Origin: Cryptomeria japonica
Lineage: Eukaryota; Streptophyta; Pinopsida; Cupressales; Cupressaceae
Direction: 5' to 3'
Length of the DNA stretch: 64,000 nucleotides
NCBI RefSeq assembly: GCF_030272615.1
Contig: NC_081415.1
Span: 603,529,644 to 603,593,643 of the forward strand
The position numbers were made by a program, and so were the translations under genes. The first letter of the stretch is position 1, and each line of letters starts with the position of its first letter. Below are positions 24,025-35,530 of the stretch, in pieces. The notes beneath the pieces were generated by a model that saw only the letters and a list, made by a program, of their open reading frames with translations, was not told where the DNA came from and made no database searches.

Positions 24025-27000
24025 TATGGCATCTAGGTGTCCTGATAGACATTCAAGACAAAGAGAGGAGGAAAAAAGAACATATAAACCTAACCCTGAA
24101 TATTAGAGATACAGATTTAAGGAAAACAAAGATAAGTCATGTTACTATGTAGATGAAGGTGTTGCAGGTGATGCTGATGAAGATCCAACAGATAGTGGAT
24201 GTGCATTTGTTGCATTAAAAGAATATCAATTGGCACCTATTGTCAAAGCATTAGAGCAGACATTAAAAACAAAAATTGATGAAAAGGATGAATGGATCAT
24301 TGATATCGAATGCTTGCATCATATAACTAGTGATAAAAGAAAATTCTTGTCATTACAAGAAATTCATGGAGGTCTAGTAAGATTTGTAGATGACAAAGCT
24401 TGTTTAATCAAAGGAAGAGACACTATATCTTTGGATGGTAAGCACAATACTGACAATGTTTATTATGTGGAAGGTTTAAAGCATAATCTTTTGAGTGTTG
24501 GTTAGTTAGTGGAAAAAGGACTTCAAATACAATTCAAGAATGGAAAATGCAAAGTCATGAACAAAACTGGATTGGAAATTGCAACTGGTAATCAGACTAA
24601 AGGTAATATCTTTCATTTGAATACCAGTGATAAGACATGCTTGATTGCACAAATTGATGAAAGTTGGTTATGGCATAAAAGACTCTGTCATGTGAATTTT
24701 GATTGCATTGTAAAGATGAGTTCAACCAAGGTAGTAAAGGGATTACCTAGGATTGTGAAACCTCATAATCCAATATGTAAGGAATGTCAAATGGGAAAGC
24801 AAGTTAGATTAACATTTAAGAGCATTTATGAGAAATCCAATAATATTCTTGATTTAATTGATGCTGATTTATGTGGTCCATTAAGAACAATAAGTCTTCA
24901 AGGTGATAGATAGTTTATGCTAATAATTGATGATTAGTATAGAATATGTTGGGTTACTTTTCTTAGAGAGAAATGAGAAGCTTTTGGAAGATTCAAGATA
25001 TACGAGGCAATGGTAGAGAATGAAACCAATAAGAAAATCAAATGTTTGAGATCTGATCAAGGAGGAGAATTTACATCTAGAGAATTCAATACGTTCTATG
25101 AAGAGAATGGAATCAAAAGACAACTATCAACACCTCGAACACCCTGCAAAATAGAGTTGTGGAAAGGAAGAACAAAACTATACTAAATGCAGCAAGAACC
25201 ATGATGATGGAAGCAAATCTACCTCACATGTACTAGAGAGAAGTAGTGAATACAATGGTCTATACTTTCAATAGAGTTCACATCAAAGGTGAAACCGGTA
25301 AGACCCCTTATGAACTATGGTTTGGTCATATTCTTACTCTTAAATATTTCATAATATCTAGAAGTAAATGCTAAATTAGGAGAGATGAGTCTATTGACAA
25401 ATTTGATCCTAGAAGTGATGAAGTAATATTTCTTGTTTATTCAACTAGAAACAAGGCATGTAGATGTTATAATAAAAGACTACAGAAAATCATTGAAAGT
25501 GCTAATGTGAAGATAGATGAACATTTTAGAGGAGAATCAAGATCTGTAGGTTCTGAACTGGTAGTAGAAATGATTATAAATGAACTAACACAGAATGCAC
25601 CAGAATAGAATGAAGAACTAGTCACACTGACATCATCAAAAAACTCAACTGTGACTGAAGAACAACAACCTATGAGTGGAAATAAGAATAAACCCAAGTA
25701 TGTAAGATTGAATCATTCAGAAAATCAAATAATTGGAAATAAAAATCAAGTTGTTATGACAAGAGGGAGATTAGCAAATGAAGAGGTATGTTTAATTTCT
25801 CAAGTTGAACCAGCATCAATTGTTGAAGCATGTCAAGATAAACATTAGATAAAAGCAATGGAAGATGAATTAGAATAGATTGAAAACAATAATACTTGGA
25901 CATTAGTTCCCCAGCCTAAAGACAAAAATGTAATTGGAACTAAATGGGTATTTATAAATAAACTTAATGAAGATGGTGAAGTAATCATAAATAAAGCATG
26001 ATTAGTTTGTAAAGGTTATTCACAGAAAGAAGGAATAGATTATAATGAAACCTTTGCACCAATAGCCAAAATTGAAGAAGTATGACTATTTCTTGCATTT
26101 GCAGCTCACAAGAACTATAAAGTTTATCAAATGGATGTAAAGTGTGTATTTTTGAATGGAGATCTTGAAAAAGAAGTTTACATTGAACAACTTGATGGAT
26201 TTTTCATTAATAGATGTTAACGATATGGTTTATGGGTTAAGGAAATCTTTATATGGATTGAAGCAAGCTCCTAGAGCTTGGTATGCTAGATTGGATAAAT
26301 ATCTTTTAAAGCTTGGATACACAAAAGGTAATGTTGACAGTAATTTGTATTACAAAATTACCAATGATGACCTTTTGGTTATTGAAGTATTGGTGGATGA
26401 TATCACTTTTGGAGGAGAAGAAGAGTTATGTAAAGACTTTGCTAACAAGATGCACGAAGAATTTGAAATGTCTATGATTGGAGAGATTAAAAAAATTCCA
26501 GGTTTGTAAATTTCTCAAACAGATAAAGGTATATTCATATGTCAAAAAAAATACTTGAAGGAAATCTTGAAGAAATTTGGAATGGAAAAATCCAAACTCG
26601 TAAGCACTCCTATGACTACAACTGATAAATTGACATCAAAGGATGATTCAACTCCTATAAATTTGACAAGGTACAAATATATGATTGGAGGGTTACTGTG
26701 TTTGACACAAACCAGACTTGATAAAATGAATGCATTGCATATTGTTTCAAGATTTCAAAGCAATCCTAAAGAAAATCATGAAACTGCACTAAAAAGGATT
26801 TTTTGGTACCTACAAGGCACAACAAATCTTGGTTTATGGTATCCTAAGAATGACAATTTTGAGCCATATGCATATACAAATGCAAATTGGGTAGGATATG
26901 TGGATGACAAAAATAGTACCACTGGCAGTGCATTATTTATTGGTAGAAGGTTAATTTCATGAATCAGCAAGAACCAGACTTGTGCATCATTATCAACAAC

Positions 27001-27132
27001 AAAAGTAGAATATGTTGTAGTAGCAATTAACTGCACTCAGGTATTATGGATCAAGCAAATGTTGAAGGATATCAAGATAAAATGTAAAGAACCAGTAATT
27101 ATTTATTGTGATAGTTCAACAACAATAGATAT
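24025..27132 (+). pseudogene. Copia A gag end and pol (protease, integrase, RT, start of RNase H)
   Basis: It resumes the gag knuckle (ASRCPDRH). The protease context is WIIDIECLHHIT at about 24290, where the catalytic DSG has become DIE. The zinc region is HKRLCHVN...CKECQMGK. The integrase core has LIIDD and an intact SDQGGEF near 25055, then a frameshift near 25145. RT contains AFLNG-like FLNG and [12 protein letters not shown] (about 26255), with VDD retained near 26395. RNase H includes LGLWYPKNDNF and ends within YCDSSTTIDI at 27132, where Copia B is inserted. The rest is at 33870-34082. Numerous stops and at least two frameshifts make it non-functional. Confidence 0.92.
27128..27132. 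repeat. Target duplication GATAT, left copy
   Basis: GATAT at 27128-27132 matches 33870-33874 exactly, on either side of Copia B. Joining the two sides continues the RNase H frame (TTIDI then SKNLVF). Confidence 0.92.
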
Positions 27133-27251
27133 TGTTGGTATTTTGGTATGGTTTTGTCATTGATGTCAACACCTACTAAAACACTAGGAATTTGGAGATC
27201 CAGCAACATTCATTGGCATGCAAGTAACTATTGCATAGTTACTGGTATATG

Positions 27252-27331
27252 GTTCACCGGTAGGATATAATGTTCACCGACAGGATATAATGTTCATCGA
27301 TAGTATATAATGTTCACCAATAGGATATAAT
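27252..27331. repeat. 20-bp tandem repeat in Copia B 5' LTR, four copies
   Basis: Four units of the type GTTCACCGGTAGGATATAAT. The 3' LTR has two units (about 32919-32958). Confidence 0.9.
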
Positions 27332-27661
27332 GACCACCGGCACTTGGAATAATATAAAAGACACTTGGTAATGTCAAAGACATCATGTGGACACTTTGTT
27401 TTGAAGAATTAATCATTGGTATATTCATATTTACATATTTTGTTTTACTGGCAAATAGGTCCAGGGTTACTTAGGGTTACACCAGTAGGTTTATCTTTTC
27501 CAGATCAGCATGGCATGCTATGGAGATGATTTATTATTGTTGTAAATGCATTAAGCTGACATGTTTAATCAGTTATTGCATCGGATATTATATTGTTTGT
27601 AAAATATTTTTATTGTAATATCGTGTAGAGCCAACCTACTAAAATTGGTCTTAGGTTATGG

Positions 27662-27669
27662 TATAAATG
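27662..27669 (+). promoter_or_regulatory. TATA box in Copia B 5' LTR
   Basis: TATAAATG followed by TAAGATCTTATTTGTAAGATC, in the same place as in Copia A. The matching copy in the 3' LTR is at 33279-33286. Confidence 0.55.
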
Positions 27670-28207
27670 TAAGATCTTATTTGTAAGATCGAATGTGGAA
27701 TGCGAAAAAGAATTAAGAGAAGTTATATGCGAGATTTAGCAGAGTTATACACGAAGACATCATTTGAAGGTGAAGCTAGGTTTTTGTAGAAGCATATCAA
27801 CATTACACCAATACTAAATCCATCATATGAAGATGCTATTTTGTGCAGTACATTCTTATTGGATTTAACCATCCAACTATAGTCAGTGTGACTCTCATTT
27901 TGTGATTGAGCAGTGAGCTCTAGGCTGCTGGCCTTTCTGCATGTGCAGACCCCATTTATGTACACTTACTATCTGTAGTAGTATCATTTGATTGTGGGTA
28001 AGGTTTCCCATCATGGTTTTTCCCCTTACAGGGTTTCCACATACAAATATTGGTGTTATGTGTTGTGGATGACTTTATGTTTATGTTTCATGCATTAATC
28101 TTTACTGGTATAGAAAATTATTGTTAACACTGTCTACTAGCATACGTAATTGGTTTACCGGTATTAAGCATTAAGTTGGTTAAATGATTATTTATTTGAG
28201 TTTACTT

Positions 28208-28238
28208 GACAACTGATTCACCCCCTCTCCTATTTGTC
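28208..28238 (+). promoter_or_regulatory. C-rich-loop hairpin in Copia B 5' LTR
   Basis: Arms GACAACT (28208-28214) and ATTTGTC (28232-28238) pair at 6 of 7 positions. The 3' LTR copy pairs at all 7. Confidence 0.5.
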
Positions 28239-28254
28239 TCCAGGACCTAACAAT

Positions 28255-28266
28255 TGGTATGAGAGC
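28255..28266 (+). other. Primer binding site of Copia B
   Basis: TGGTATGAGAGC, two bases after the LTR end, matches initiator tRNA-Met except one base (TCA to TGA). Confidence 0.85.
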
Positions 28267-28309
28267 CTAGTCCTCTTTTTATAGAAGTTTAACAACTTGA
28301 GGAGATCCA

Positions 28310-29203
28310 ATGACTACTAATTATTTCAGGAAGGACAGTCCTAAACTTGATAGAACCAACTATGGGATATGGAAGATCAGAATGGAGACACATCTAAACC
28401 ACACTGCTAAAGATATCTGGGAAGTTACAAAGAATGGTTATACTGCTGCTATAGCTAGTCAGACTGCTCCAACTACCTTAGCTAAAGATGAGGAGAATGA
28501 TTGCAAAGCAAGAGAAGCACTTTTGAGCACTTTATCAGACCAAAAAATCATGGGATTATCAGATAGGTCTACTTCTAAAGCTATTTGGGATCATTTAGAA
28601 ACACTGAATGAAGGAGATTCCATAGTCAAGATTGCAAAACTTGAAAGCTTCCGAGTCAGGTATGAAAATCTGAAAATGGAAGAAGATGAAAGGATTTCTA
28701 CTTTTAAGGAAAGAGTAAATAAAATTGTTTTGGGTATTAAATGTTGTGGAGGAACTTTGAGTGAGGATGAAATTGTCTCAAAAATCTTAAGAGGATTTCC
28801 ACTGGCATATAAAATGAAGGTTACTACTATAAATGAGTTGAGAACAATGCCTAATGCATCAGTAACTAGGGATACATTGATTGGAAAACTTTTAGCTTTT
28901 AAAATTGAGGAATTTGGTCCTGTTGCTACTATAAAGATAGATTTGGCCTTTAAAGAATCAACATCATCTGCTCCATCATTTGACAAATCAGATTGGAAAG
29001 CCTTTTATGCAAGAGAACTTGAAGAAACTAGGAAGGAGAATGAAGAGCTTGAAGAACTTGAAGCACTATTTGCAAGGAAAATGCCAAAAGGTCCAGTTGG
29101 AAGTAAGTATGAAGGTAAAGCACCCTTTAAATGTTTTAACTGCAATAAGATTGGTCATATGGATTCAAGATGCCCTGATAGATATGCTAGACTAAGAGAA
29201 TAA
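28310..29203 (+). CDS. Copia B gag, 297 codons open
   Basis: This is the only intact gag frame in the window. MTTNYFRKDSPKLDR starts soon after the primer site. The UBN2-type core runs through NYGIWKIRMETHL (residues about 18-30), DQKIMGLSDRS and CCGGTLSEDEIVSKIL (about 145-165). A Lys/Glu-rich coiled coil follows near 235-255. The zinc knuckle CFNCNKIGHMDSRC is at about 275-290. Gag binds and packages element RNA in cytoplasmic particles. The frame stops at TAA 29201-29203, where Copia A continues into pol, so this stop probably truncates a Gag-Pol polyprotein and may be a mutation. Confidence 0.88.
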   Translation: MTTNYFRKDSPKLDRTNYGIWKIRMETHLNHTAKDIWEVTKNGYTAAIASQTAPTTLAKDEENDCKAREALLSTLSDQKIMGLSDRSTSKAIWDHLETLNEGDSIVKIAKLESFRVRYENLKMEEDERISTFKERVNKIVLGIKCCGGTLSEDEIVSKILRGFPLAYKMKVTTINELRTMPNASVTRDTLIGKLLAFKIEEFGPVATIKIDLAFKESTSSAPSFDKSDWKAFYARELEETRKENEELEELEALFARKMPKGPVGSKYEGKAPFKCFNCNKIGHMDSRCPDRYARLRE

Positions 29204-32200
29204 GCTAGAAGAACATACAAGCCTAATCCTGAGTATCAGAGATATAGATTTAAGAAGAACAAAGACAAATCTTGTTACATTGCTGATGAAGGTATGACTG
29301 ATGATTTTGATGAGCATCCAATAGACAATGGATGGGTTTTTGTTGCTATAATAGAATATCAACCAGCACCTACTACTCAATCGGTAGAACAAGCCCTAGC
29401 AGCTAAAGTTAAAGTAAAGGATGAATGGATCATTGACTTAGGATGCTCACATCATATGACAGCAGACAAAGGTAAATTCTTGAACTTTCAAGAATACAAT
29501 GGATGTTTAGTAAGATTTTGAGATGACGAAGCCAGTTCAATCAAAGGTAAGGGTACAATATCTCTTGATGGTAAGCATAACACTAACAATGTCTACTATG
29601 TTTAAGGATTAAAGCATAATCTTTTAAGTGTTGGTCAATTGGTTGAGAAAGGATTTCAGTTACAATTTAAAAATGGAAAATGCAAAATCATGAATAGAAC
29701 TAGTTTAGAAATTGCAACCGGTAATTAGACTAGAGGTAATATATTTCATTTGTATAATAGTGAAAAGGCATGCTTGATAGCACTTATAGATGAAATTTGG
29801 TTATGGCATAAGAGACTATGTCATGTAAACTTTGATTGCTTGGTGAAGATCAGTGCTTCTAAGGCAGTTAGAGATCTACCTAAAATTGTGAAACCTCATA
29901 ATACAATTTGTAAGGAATGTCAATTTGGAAAACAAGTTAGAGCTAGTTTCAAAAGTCTAATAATGCTCTTGGTTTGATTCACACTGATTTATGTGGTCCA
30001 GCTAGAACTAAAAGCTTACAAGGTGATAGATATTTCATGCTAATTATTGATGATTATTCTAGAATGTGTTGGGTTACTTTTCTCAGAGAAAAATCAAAAG
30101 CACTTGGAAAGTTCAAACTATTCAAAGTAATGGTTGAAAATGAAACCAGTGAGAAAATGTTTGATCAGATCAAGGAGGAGAATTCATATCTAAGGACATT
30201 AATACATTATGTAAAGTGAATGGAATCAGAAGACAACTATCAGCACCTCGGACACTACAATAGAATGGAGTTGTTGAAAGGAAAAACAAAACTATCTTGG
30301 ATGCAGCGAGAAGTATGTTATTTGAAGAAAATTTACCACATGTGTATTGGAGAGAAGCAGTCAGCACAACCGTCTATACATTCAACAAAGTTCACATCAA
30401 AGGTGAAACCGGTAAGGCCCCTCATGAACTATGGTTTGGTAATACTCCTACTCTTAAGTATTTTAGAACTTTTTGAAGTAAATGTTATATTAGAAGAGAT
30501 GAGTATATTGCCAAATTTGATCCTAGAAGTGATGAAGGAATATTTCTTGGTTATTCATCTAAAAGAAAGGCATATAGATGTTTTAACAAGAGATTGCAAA
30601 AAATTGTTGAGAGTACAAATGTAAAGATTGATGAATAATTCAGAGGAACTTTAAGGTATATAGACTCTGAACCGGCAACAGAAATTGTGACAAATGAACC
30701 TACACTAAATCCACTGGTATAGAATGAAGATCCAGTTACCTCGGTACCATCAGAGGATTCCATAGTAATTGAAGAACAACAGCAAACTAAGACACCCTGG
30801 TATGTAAGATTGAATCATTCTGAAGATCAGATAATTGGAAACAAATTTAAAGAATTTATGAAAAGAGGAAGATTGGAAAATGAAGAGGTATGTCTTACTT
30901 CTCAAAAAGAACCATCATCTGTTAATGAGGCATGTGAAGATAAATTTTTGATTAAAGCTATGGAAGAAGAATTAGGACAAATTGAGAAAAATAATACTTG
31001 GATATTAGTTCCACGGCCTAAAGATAAAAATGTAATTGGAACCAAATGGGTATTTAGAAACAAACTCAATGAAGATGGTAAGGTTGTCAAAAATAAAGCA
31101 AGATTAGTGTGTAAGGGATATTATCAGAAAGAAGGAGTTGATTACAATTAAACCTTTGCACCAGTAGCTAGAATTGAGGCAGTCAGATTATTCTTGGCTT
31201 TTGCAGCACACAAGAACTACAAAGTTTATCAAATGGATATTAAATGTGCATTCTTGAATGAAGATCTTGAACAGGAAGTCTATATTGAACAACCTGATGG
31301 ATTTTCTTTGACAGATGACAATGATATGTTTGCAGGTTAAGAAAAACTCTATATGGATTTAAACAAGCTTCAAGAGCTTGGTATGCAAGCTTCGATAAGT
31401 ATCTTTTAAAGATTGGTTTTACTAAAGGAAATGTAGACAACAATTTATATTACAAAATAACTAATGATGACATCTTGATTATAGAAGTATTTGTTGATGA
31501 TATAATCTTTGAAGGAGAAGATGGATTATGTAAAGAATTTTCTATTAAAATGCAACAAGAATTTGAAATGTCTATGATTGGAGAAATAAAATTCTTTTTA
31601 GGATTGCAGATTTCACAGACTGACAATGTATATTTTTGAGTCAATCCAAGTACCTAAAAGATTTACTAAAGAAATTTGGGATGGAGAACTCTAAACCGGT
31701 AAGCACACCTATGACTACAAATGACAAATTATCTCAAAGGGATGAATCTACACCCGTTAATCCAACTAGATACAAATCTATGATAGGAGGTTTACTGTAT
31801 TTGACACAAACTAGGCCTGATATTATGAATGCAGTATGTATTGTTTCAAGATTTCAAAGTAATCCTAAGGAAAATCATGAATCAATAGTAAAAGGGATTT
31901 TCCAATACTTACAAGGCACTACAAATCTTGGATTATGGTATCCTAGAGATGAAAATTTTGATCTATGTGCATACACAGATGCAAATTAGGCAGGAGATGT
32001 GGATGATAGAAAAAGCACCACCGATGGAGCATTCTTTCTTGGAAAGAGATTAGTTTCTTGGTTGAGTAAGAAACAAAGTTGTACATCTTTATCAATAGCA
32101 GAATAATAATATGTTGCAGGAGCAACTAACTATACACAGGTACTATGGCTTAAGAAAATGTTGAAAGACATAAAGGTAAAATGTAAGGAACCTATTACTA

Positions 32201-32442
32201 TATATTGTGATAACACTACAACAATTGATATATCTAAGAATATGGTATTACATTCTAAAACAAAACATATTTCTATCAAACTGAATTTTCTAAGGGAAAA
32301 AGTTGAAGAAAAGGAGATAAAACTGGTTTATATGAATACTAAAGAATAGCTTGTAGATATTTTAACAAAACCTTTGCCTAAGGAGACCTTTGAATATCTC
32401 AAAGATCAGCTTGGAGTCATACCACCACCAGTGGAGACTTAG
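29204..32442 (+). pseudogene. Copia B pol polyprotein, degraded
   Basis: The protease site is WIIDLGCSHHMT near 29425 (DSG changed to DLG). The zinc region is HKRLCHVN...CKECQFGK. The integrase core has LIIDDYSRMCW near 30040; the SDQGGEF region is damaged by a frameshift near 30160, and VVERKNKT follows. RT has KWVFRNKLNEDG near 31045, CAFLNEDLEQEVYIEQPDGF, a frameshift near 31330, and FVDD retained near 31495. RNase H follows with CAYTDAN (near 31970) and YCDNTTTIDISKNMV (near 32205-32250), and the frame ends DILTKPLPKETFEYL then TAG at 32440-32442. Stops include 29519-29521, 31149-31151, 31987-31989 and 32347-32349. Despite these, the copy is better preserved than Copia A or C. Confidence 0.93.
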
Positions 32443-32807
32443 ACAGTTGATGATTGTCATCAACTGGCAGAATTAAAAGACAAATCTGTTACTCTGGTCT
32501 TTGATGAGGAAGCTACTTCTTAGGGGGAGTAGTTGGTATTGATTGGTATTGGTTGGTATATTGAATTGATTCATATTTTGTATATGAACTTGGTTTTATT
32601 ATAACTTTGGCATTTGATGTCAAAGGGGGAGAGATATCTATGGAAAAACACATTATCTTTTAAGAAGAGATTGGTATTGAAAATCCTTGGATAAACACAT
32701 GTTGCTCCCAGGGGGAGAGATTGTTGATTTTTGGTATTTAGCATTTCTGTTTTGGCACTTTGATGGTTTTTCCATCTTGTGTTGCCATCAATGCCAAAGG
32801 GGGAGAT
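32443..32807 (+). other. Copia B 3' untranslated region with three purine tracts
   Basis: It contains CAAAGGGGGAGAGAT near 32621, CAGGGGGAGAGATTG near 32709 and the terminal CCAAAGGGGGAGAT at 32794-32807 next to the LTR. Only the last is placed to act as the polypurine tract. Confidence 0.75.
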
Positions 32808-33869
32808 TGTTGGTATGGTTTTGTCATTGATGTCAACACCTACTAAAACACTAGCACTTTGGAGATCCAATAGCATTCACTGACAAGCAAGTAACTAATG
32901 CACAGTTACTAGTATAATGTTCACCGACAGGATATAATGATCACCGGCAGGATATAATGATCATCGGCACTTGGAATGATATGGAAGACACTTGGTAATG
33001 TGAAAGACATCATGTGGACACTTTGTTTTGAAGAATTAATCATTGGTATATTCATATTTACATATTTTCTTTTACTAGCAAATAGGTCTAGGGCTAAACC
33101 AATAGGTTTATCTTTTCCAGATCAGCATGGCACGCTATGGAGATGATTTATTATTGTTGTAAATGCATTAAGCCGACATGTTTAATTAGTTATTGCATCA
33201 GATATTATATTGTTTGTAAAATGTTTTTATTGTAATATCCTGTAGAGCTGACCTACTAAAATTGGTCTTAGGTTATGGTATAAATGTAAGATCTTATTTG
33301 TAAGATCGAATGTGGAATGCGAAAAAGAGTTAACAGAAGGTTAATGCAAGATTTAGCAGAGTTATACACAAAGACATCATTTTAAGGTGAAGCTAGGTTT
33401 TTGTAGAAGCATATCAGCATTACACCAGCACTGAATCCAGCATATGAAGATGTTATTTTGTGTAGTACATTCTTATCGGATTTAACCATCCAACTGTAGT
33501 CAGTGTGACTCGCATTTTGTGATTGAGCAGTGAGCTCTAGGCTTTTGGCCTTTCTGCATGTGCAGACCCCATTTATGTACACTTACTATCTGCAGTTGTA
33601 TCATCTGATTGTGGGTAAGGTTGCCCACCATGGTTTTTCCCTTTACAGGGTTTCCACGTACAAATACTGGTGTTATGTGTTGTGGATGACTTTATGTTTA
33701 TGTTTCATGCATTAATCTTTACCGGTATAGAAAATTATTGTTAACACTGTCTACTAGCATACGTAATTGGTTTACCGGTATTAAGCATTAAGTTGGTTAA
33801 ATGGTTTTTGATTTGAATTTACTTGACAACTAATTCACCCCCCCTCTCAGTTGTCTCTAGGACCTAATA
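32808..33869 (+). repeat. 3' LTR of Copia B
   Basis: 1062 bp, TGTTGGTATGG...CCTAATA (terminal CA decayed to TA). It is directly followed by the GATAT duplication. Confidence 0.95.
33825..33855 (+). promoter_or_regulatory. C-rich-loop hairpin in Copia B 3' LTR
   Basis: Arms GACAACT (33825-33831) and AGTTGTC (33849-33855) are perfectly complementary. The loop is AATTCACCCCCCCTCTC. Confidence 0.65.
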
Positions 33870-34082
33870 GATATATCAAAGAATCTGGTATTTTCTAAAA
33901 CAAAGCATGTTTCTATTAAGTATAATTATTTGAAAGAAAATGTTGAAGAAAATGAAGTGAGATTGGTTTATGTGAATACTAAAGAGAAAATTGCAAATAT
34001 TTTTGCAAAGCCTTTGCCCAAGGAAACATTTGAATATCTCAAAGAGAAGGTTGGGTTTATCACCCAACTGATAGAGACTTGA
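33870..34082 (+). pseudogene. Copia A RNase H C-terminus
   Basis: Continues Copia A pol after Copia B: DISKNLVF, SKTKHVSIKYN and IANIFAKPLPKETFEYL, ending in TGA at 34080-34082. Compared with Copia C and B it has lost the His-Ser before SKTKH. Confidence 0.9.
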
Positions 34083-34426
34083 ATGATGAAGATTGGCATA
34101 AAACTGGTAGGGACTATAGAAAAATCTTTTTTCGGCTCGATGAAGGAGAGCTACTACTTAGGGGAAGTAGTTAGTTGTATGTTATGTTCTGATTTTGATT
34201 CTTGACTACTTTGGCATTTGATTTCAAAGGGGGAGATATGTCTATAGAAAAATATTGTACTTTGAATATTGGGGAGAGATGTATTTTGGTTTTGGTTATA
34301 TTGTTTTTATTTTTGGTACATAACTTTGATTGATCTATTTTGGGAGATTGTTGGTATTTGGCATTCTGTTTTTGGCACTTAGATGTTTTTTCATCTAGTG
34401 TTGCCATCAATTCCAAAGGGGGAGAT
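34083..34426 (+). other. Copia A 3' untranslated region and polypurine tract
   Basis: No ORF. Purine tracts lie near 34208 (CAAAGGGGGAGAT) and at the LTR border (CCAAAGGGGGAGAT, about 34413-34426), with the usual TGTTGCCATCAA spacer between them. Confidence 0.75.
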
Positions 34427-35530
34427 TGTTTGTATTATGGATGACTTCGTCATGTGTTGTATTGGTTTTGTCATTGATGTCAACACTTATCCTTCTAGAG
34501 GTCTTAATTGTTGATTTGGCACTCTAGTTATATTGGTTTTTTTTTTAATCGACACATTCTGGTCTCGGCATGGATATCGGCTTATGCACAATCAGCGATA
34601 TATGTTTCATCAATAGCTCAAGAAGTTTATGATGACTTTTTATCATTTGGATATCATTTGGTTATGTCGAAGACATGGATTGGATGTTTACATTTGGTTT
34701 TTTGGTTATTGGTCTGATCGTGTTCACATATTTTCCTTTACTGACAGATAGGTCTAGGTTATGGACCGATACAAGATATAATGTTCCAGATCAGAACGAC
34801 ACATTTTGGAAATGGTTTATTGATTGGATAATGTGTAAATGTATTGAGGTTGACATATTGTATTGCATAGAGACTTATTTTGTAAATGTAATATCTTTAC
34901 GGAGCCGACCTAATCATGAGCTCTTAGGTTTTGTATAAATAATTGTAAGATCTTATTTGAAGATCATTATGAGTATGTGCGAATATTGAAGATCAATGTA
35001 AAGAGTGAAAATAAGTAGATCCTTGTGCAAATCACAAAGATATTATTTGAAGGTTGAAGGAAAGCTTATGAAGGTGTTTGGAACTCACAGTCAAAGCTTA
35101 AACTGGTACTGAATCTAGGACTGCAGATGTTGTATAGAAGCAGTACATTGTTATTGGATTTAACCATCCAATTGTAGACAGTGTGACTCCTATTTTGTGA
35201 TTGAGTAGTGAGCTCTAGGTGGTTGGCCTTTTTGCATGTACAAACCCCATTATTGTATTCACTTACTATCTGCAGTAGTATCATCTGATTGTGGGTAAGG
35301 TTTCCCACCATGGGTTTTCCCCTTATAGGGTTTCCACATCAAAATCTTAGTGTCATGTGTTGTGGATGTGTATTGCTTTCTGTTTCATGCATTAAGTTAT
35401 ACTGATATTAATATAACTGTTAATCTATTTTACTAGAATTGAGTTTTAAGTTGGAGTAATTGGTTTTGGGTTTTAATTTATTGACAACTGATTCACCCCC
35501 CCTCTTAGTTGTCCTTCCTGGTTCCTAACA
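34427..35530 (+). repeat. 3' LTR of Copia A
   Basis: 1104 bp, TGTTTGTATTATGG...CCTAACA, aligned with 17138-18190. TATAAATA is at 34934-34941. Confidence 0.92.
35483..35513 (+). promoter_or_regulatory. C-rich-loop hairpin in Copia A 3' LTR
   Basis: Arms GACAACT (35483-35489) and AGTTGTC (35507-35513) are perfectly complementary. The loop is GATTCACCCCCCCTCTT. Confidence 0.65.

Larger units (their letters stand above)
27133..28252 (+). repeat. 5' LTR of Copia B
   Basis: 1120 bp, TGTTGGTATT...CCTAACA. It is 58 bp longer than the 3' LTR. Two extra copies of a 20-bp repeat (40 bp), an 8-bp insertion near the start (TTTTGGTA) and a 10-bp duplication near 27470 (GGGTTACTTA) account for the difference. 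Confidence 0.95.
27133..33869 (+). mobile_element. Copia B: complete Ty1/copia element with GATAT target duplication
   Basis: 6737 bp with both LTRs, primer site, gag, pol and polypurine tracts, inserted in the RNase H region of Copia A. It is the most complete autonomous-type element here, although pol has stops and frameshifts. Its gag and pol are close relatives of Copia A and C. Confidence 0.95.

Noticed and set aside
25467-31644. Minus-strand ORFs across Copia A and B (for example 28591-28986 and 30551-30763)
   Set aside because: Shadows of the plus-strand gag and pol frames, which carry the recognisable motifs.
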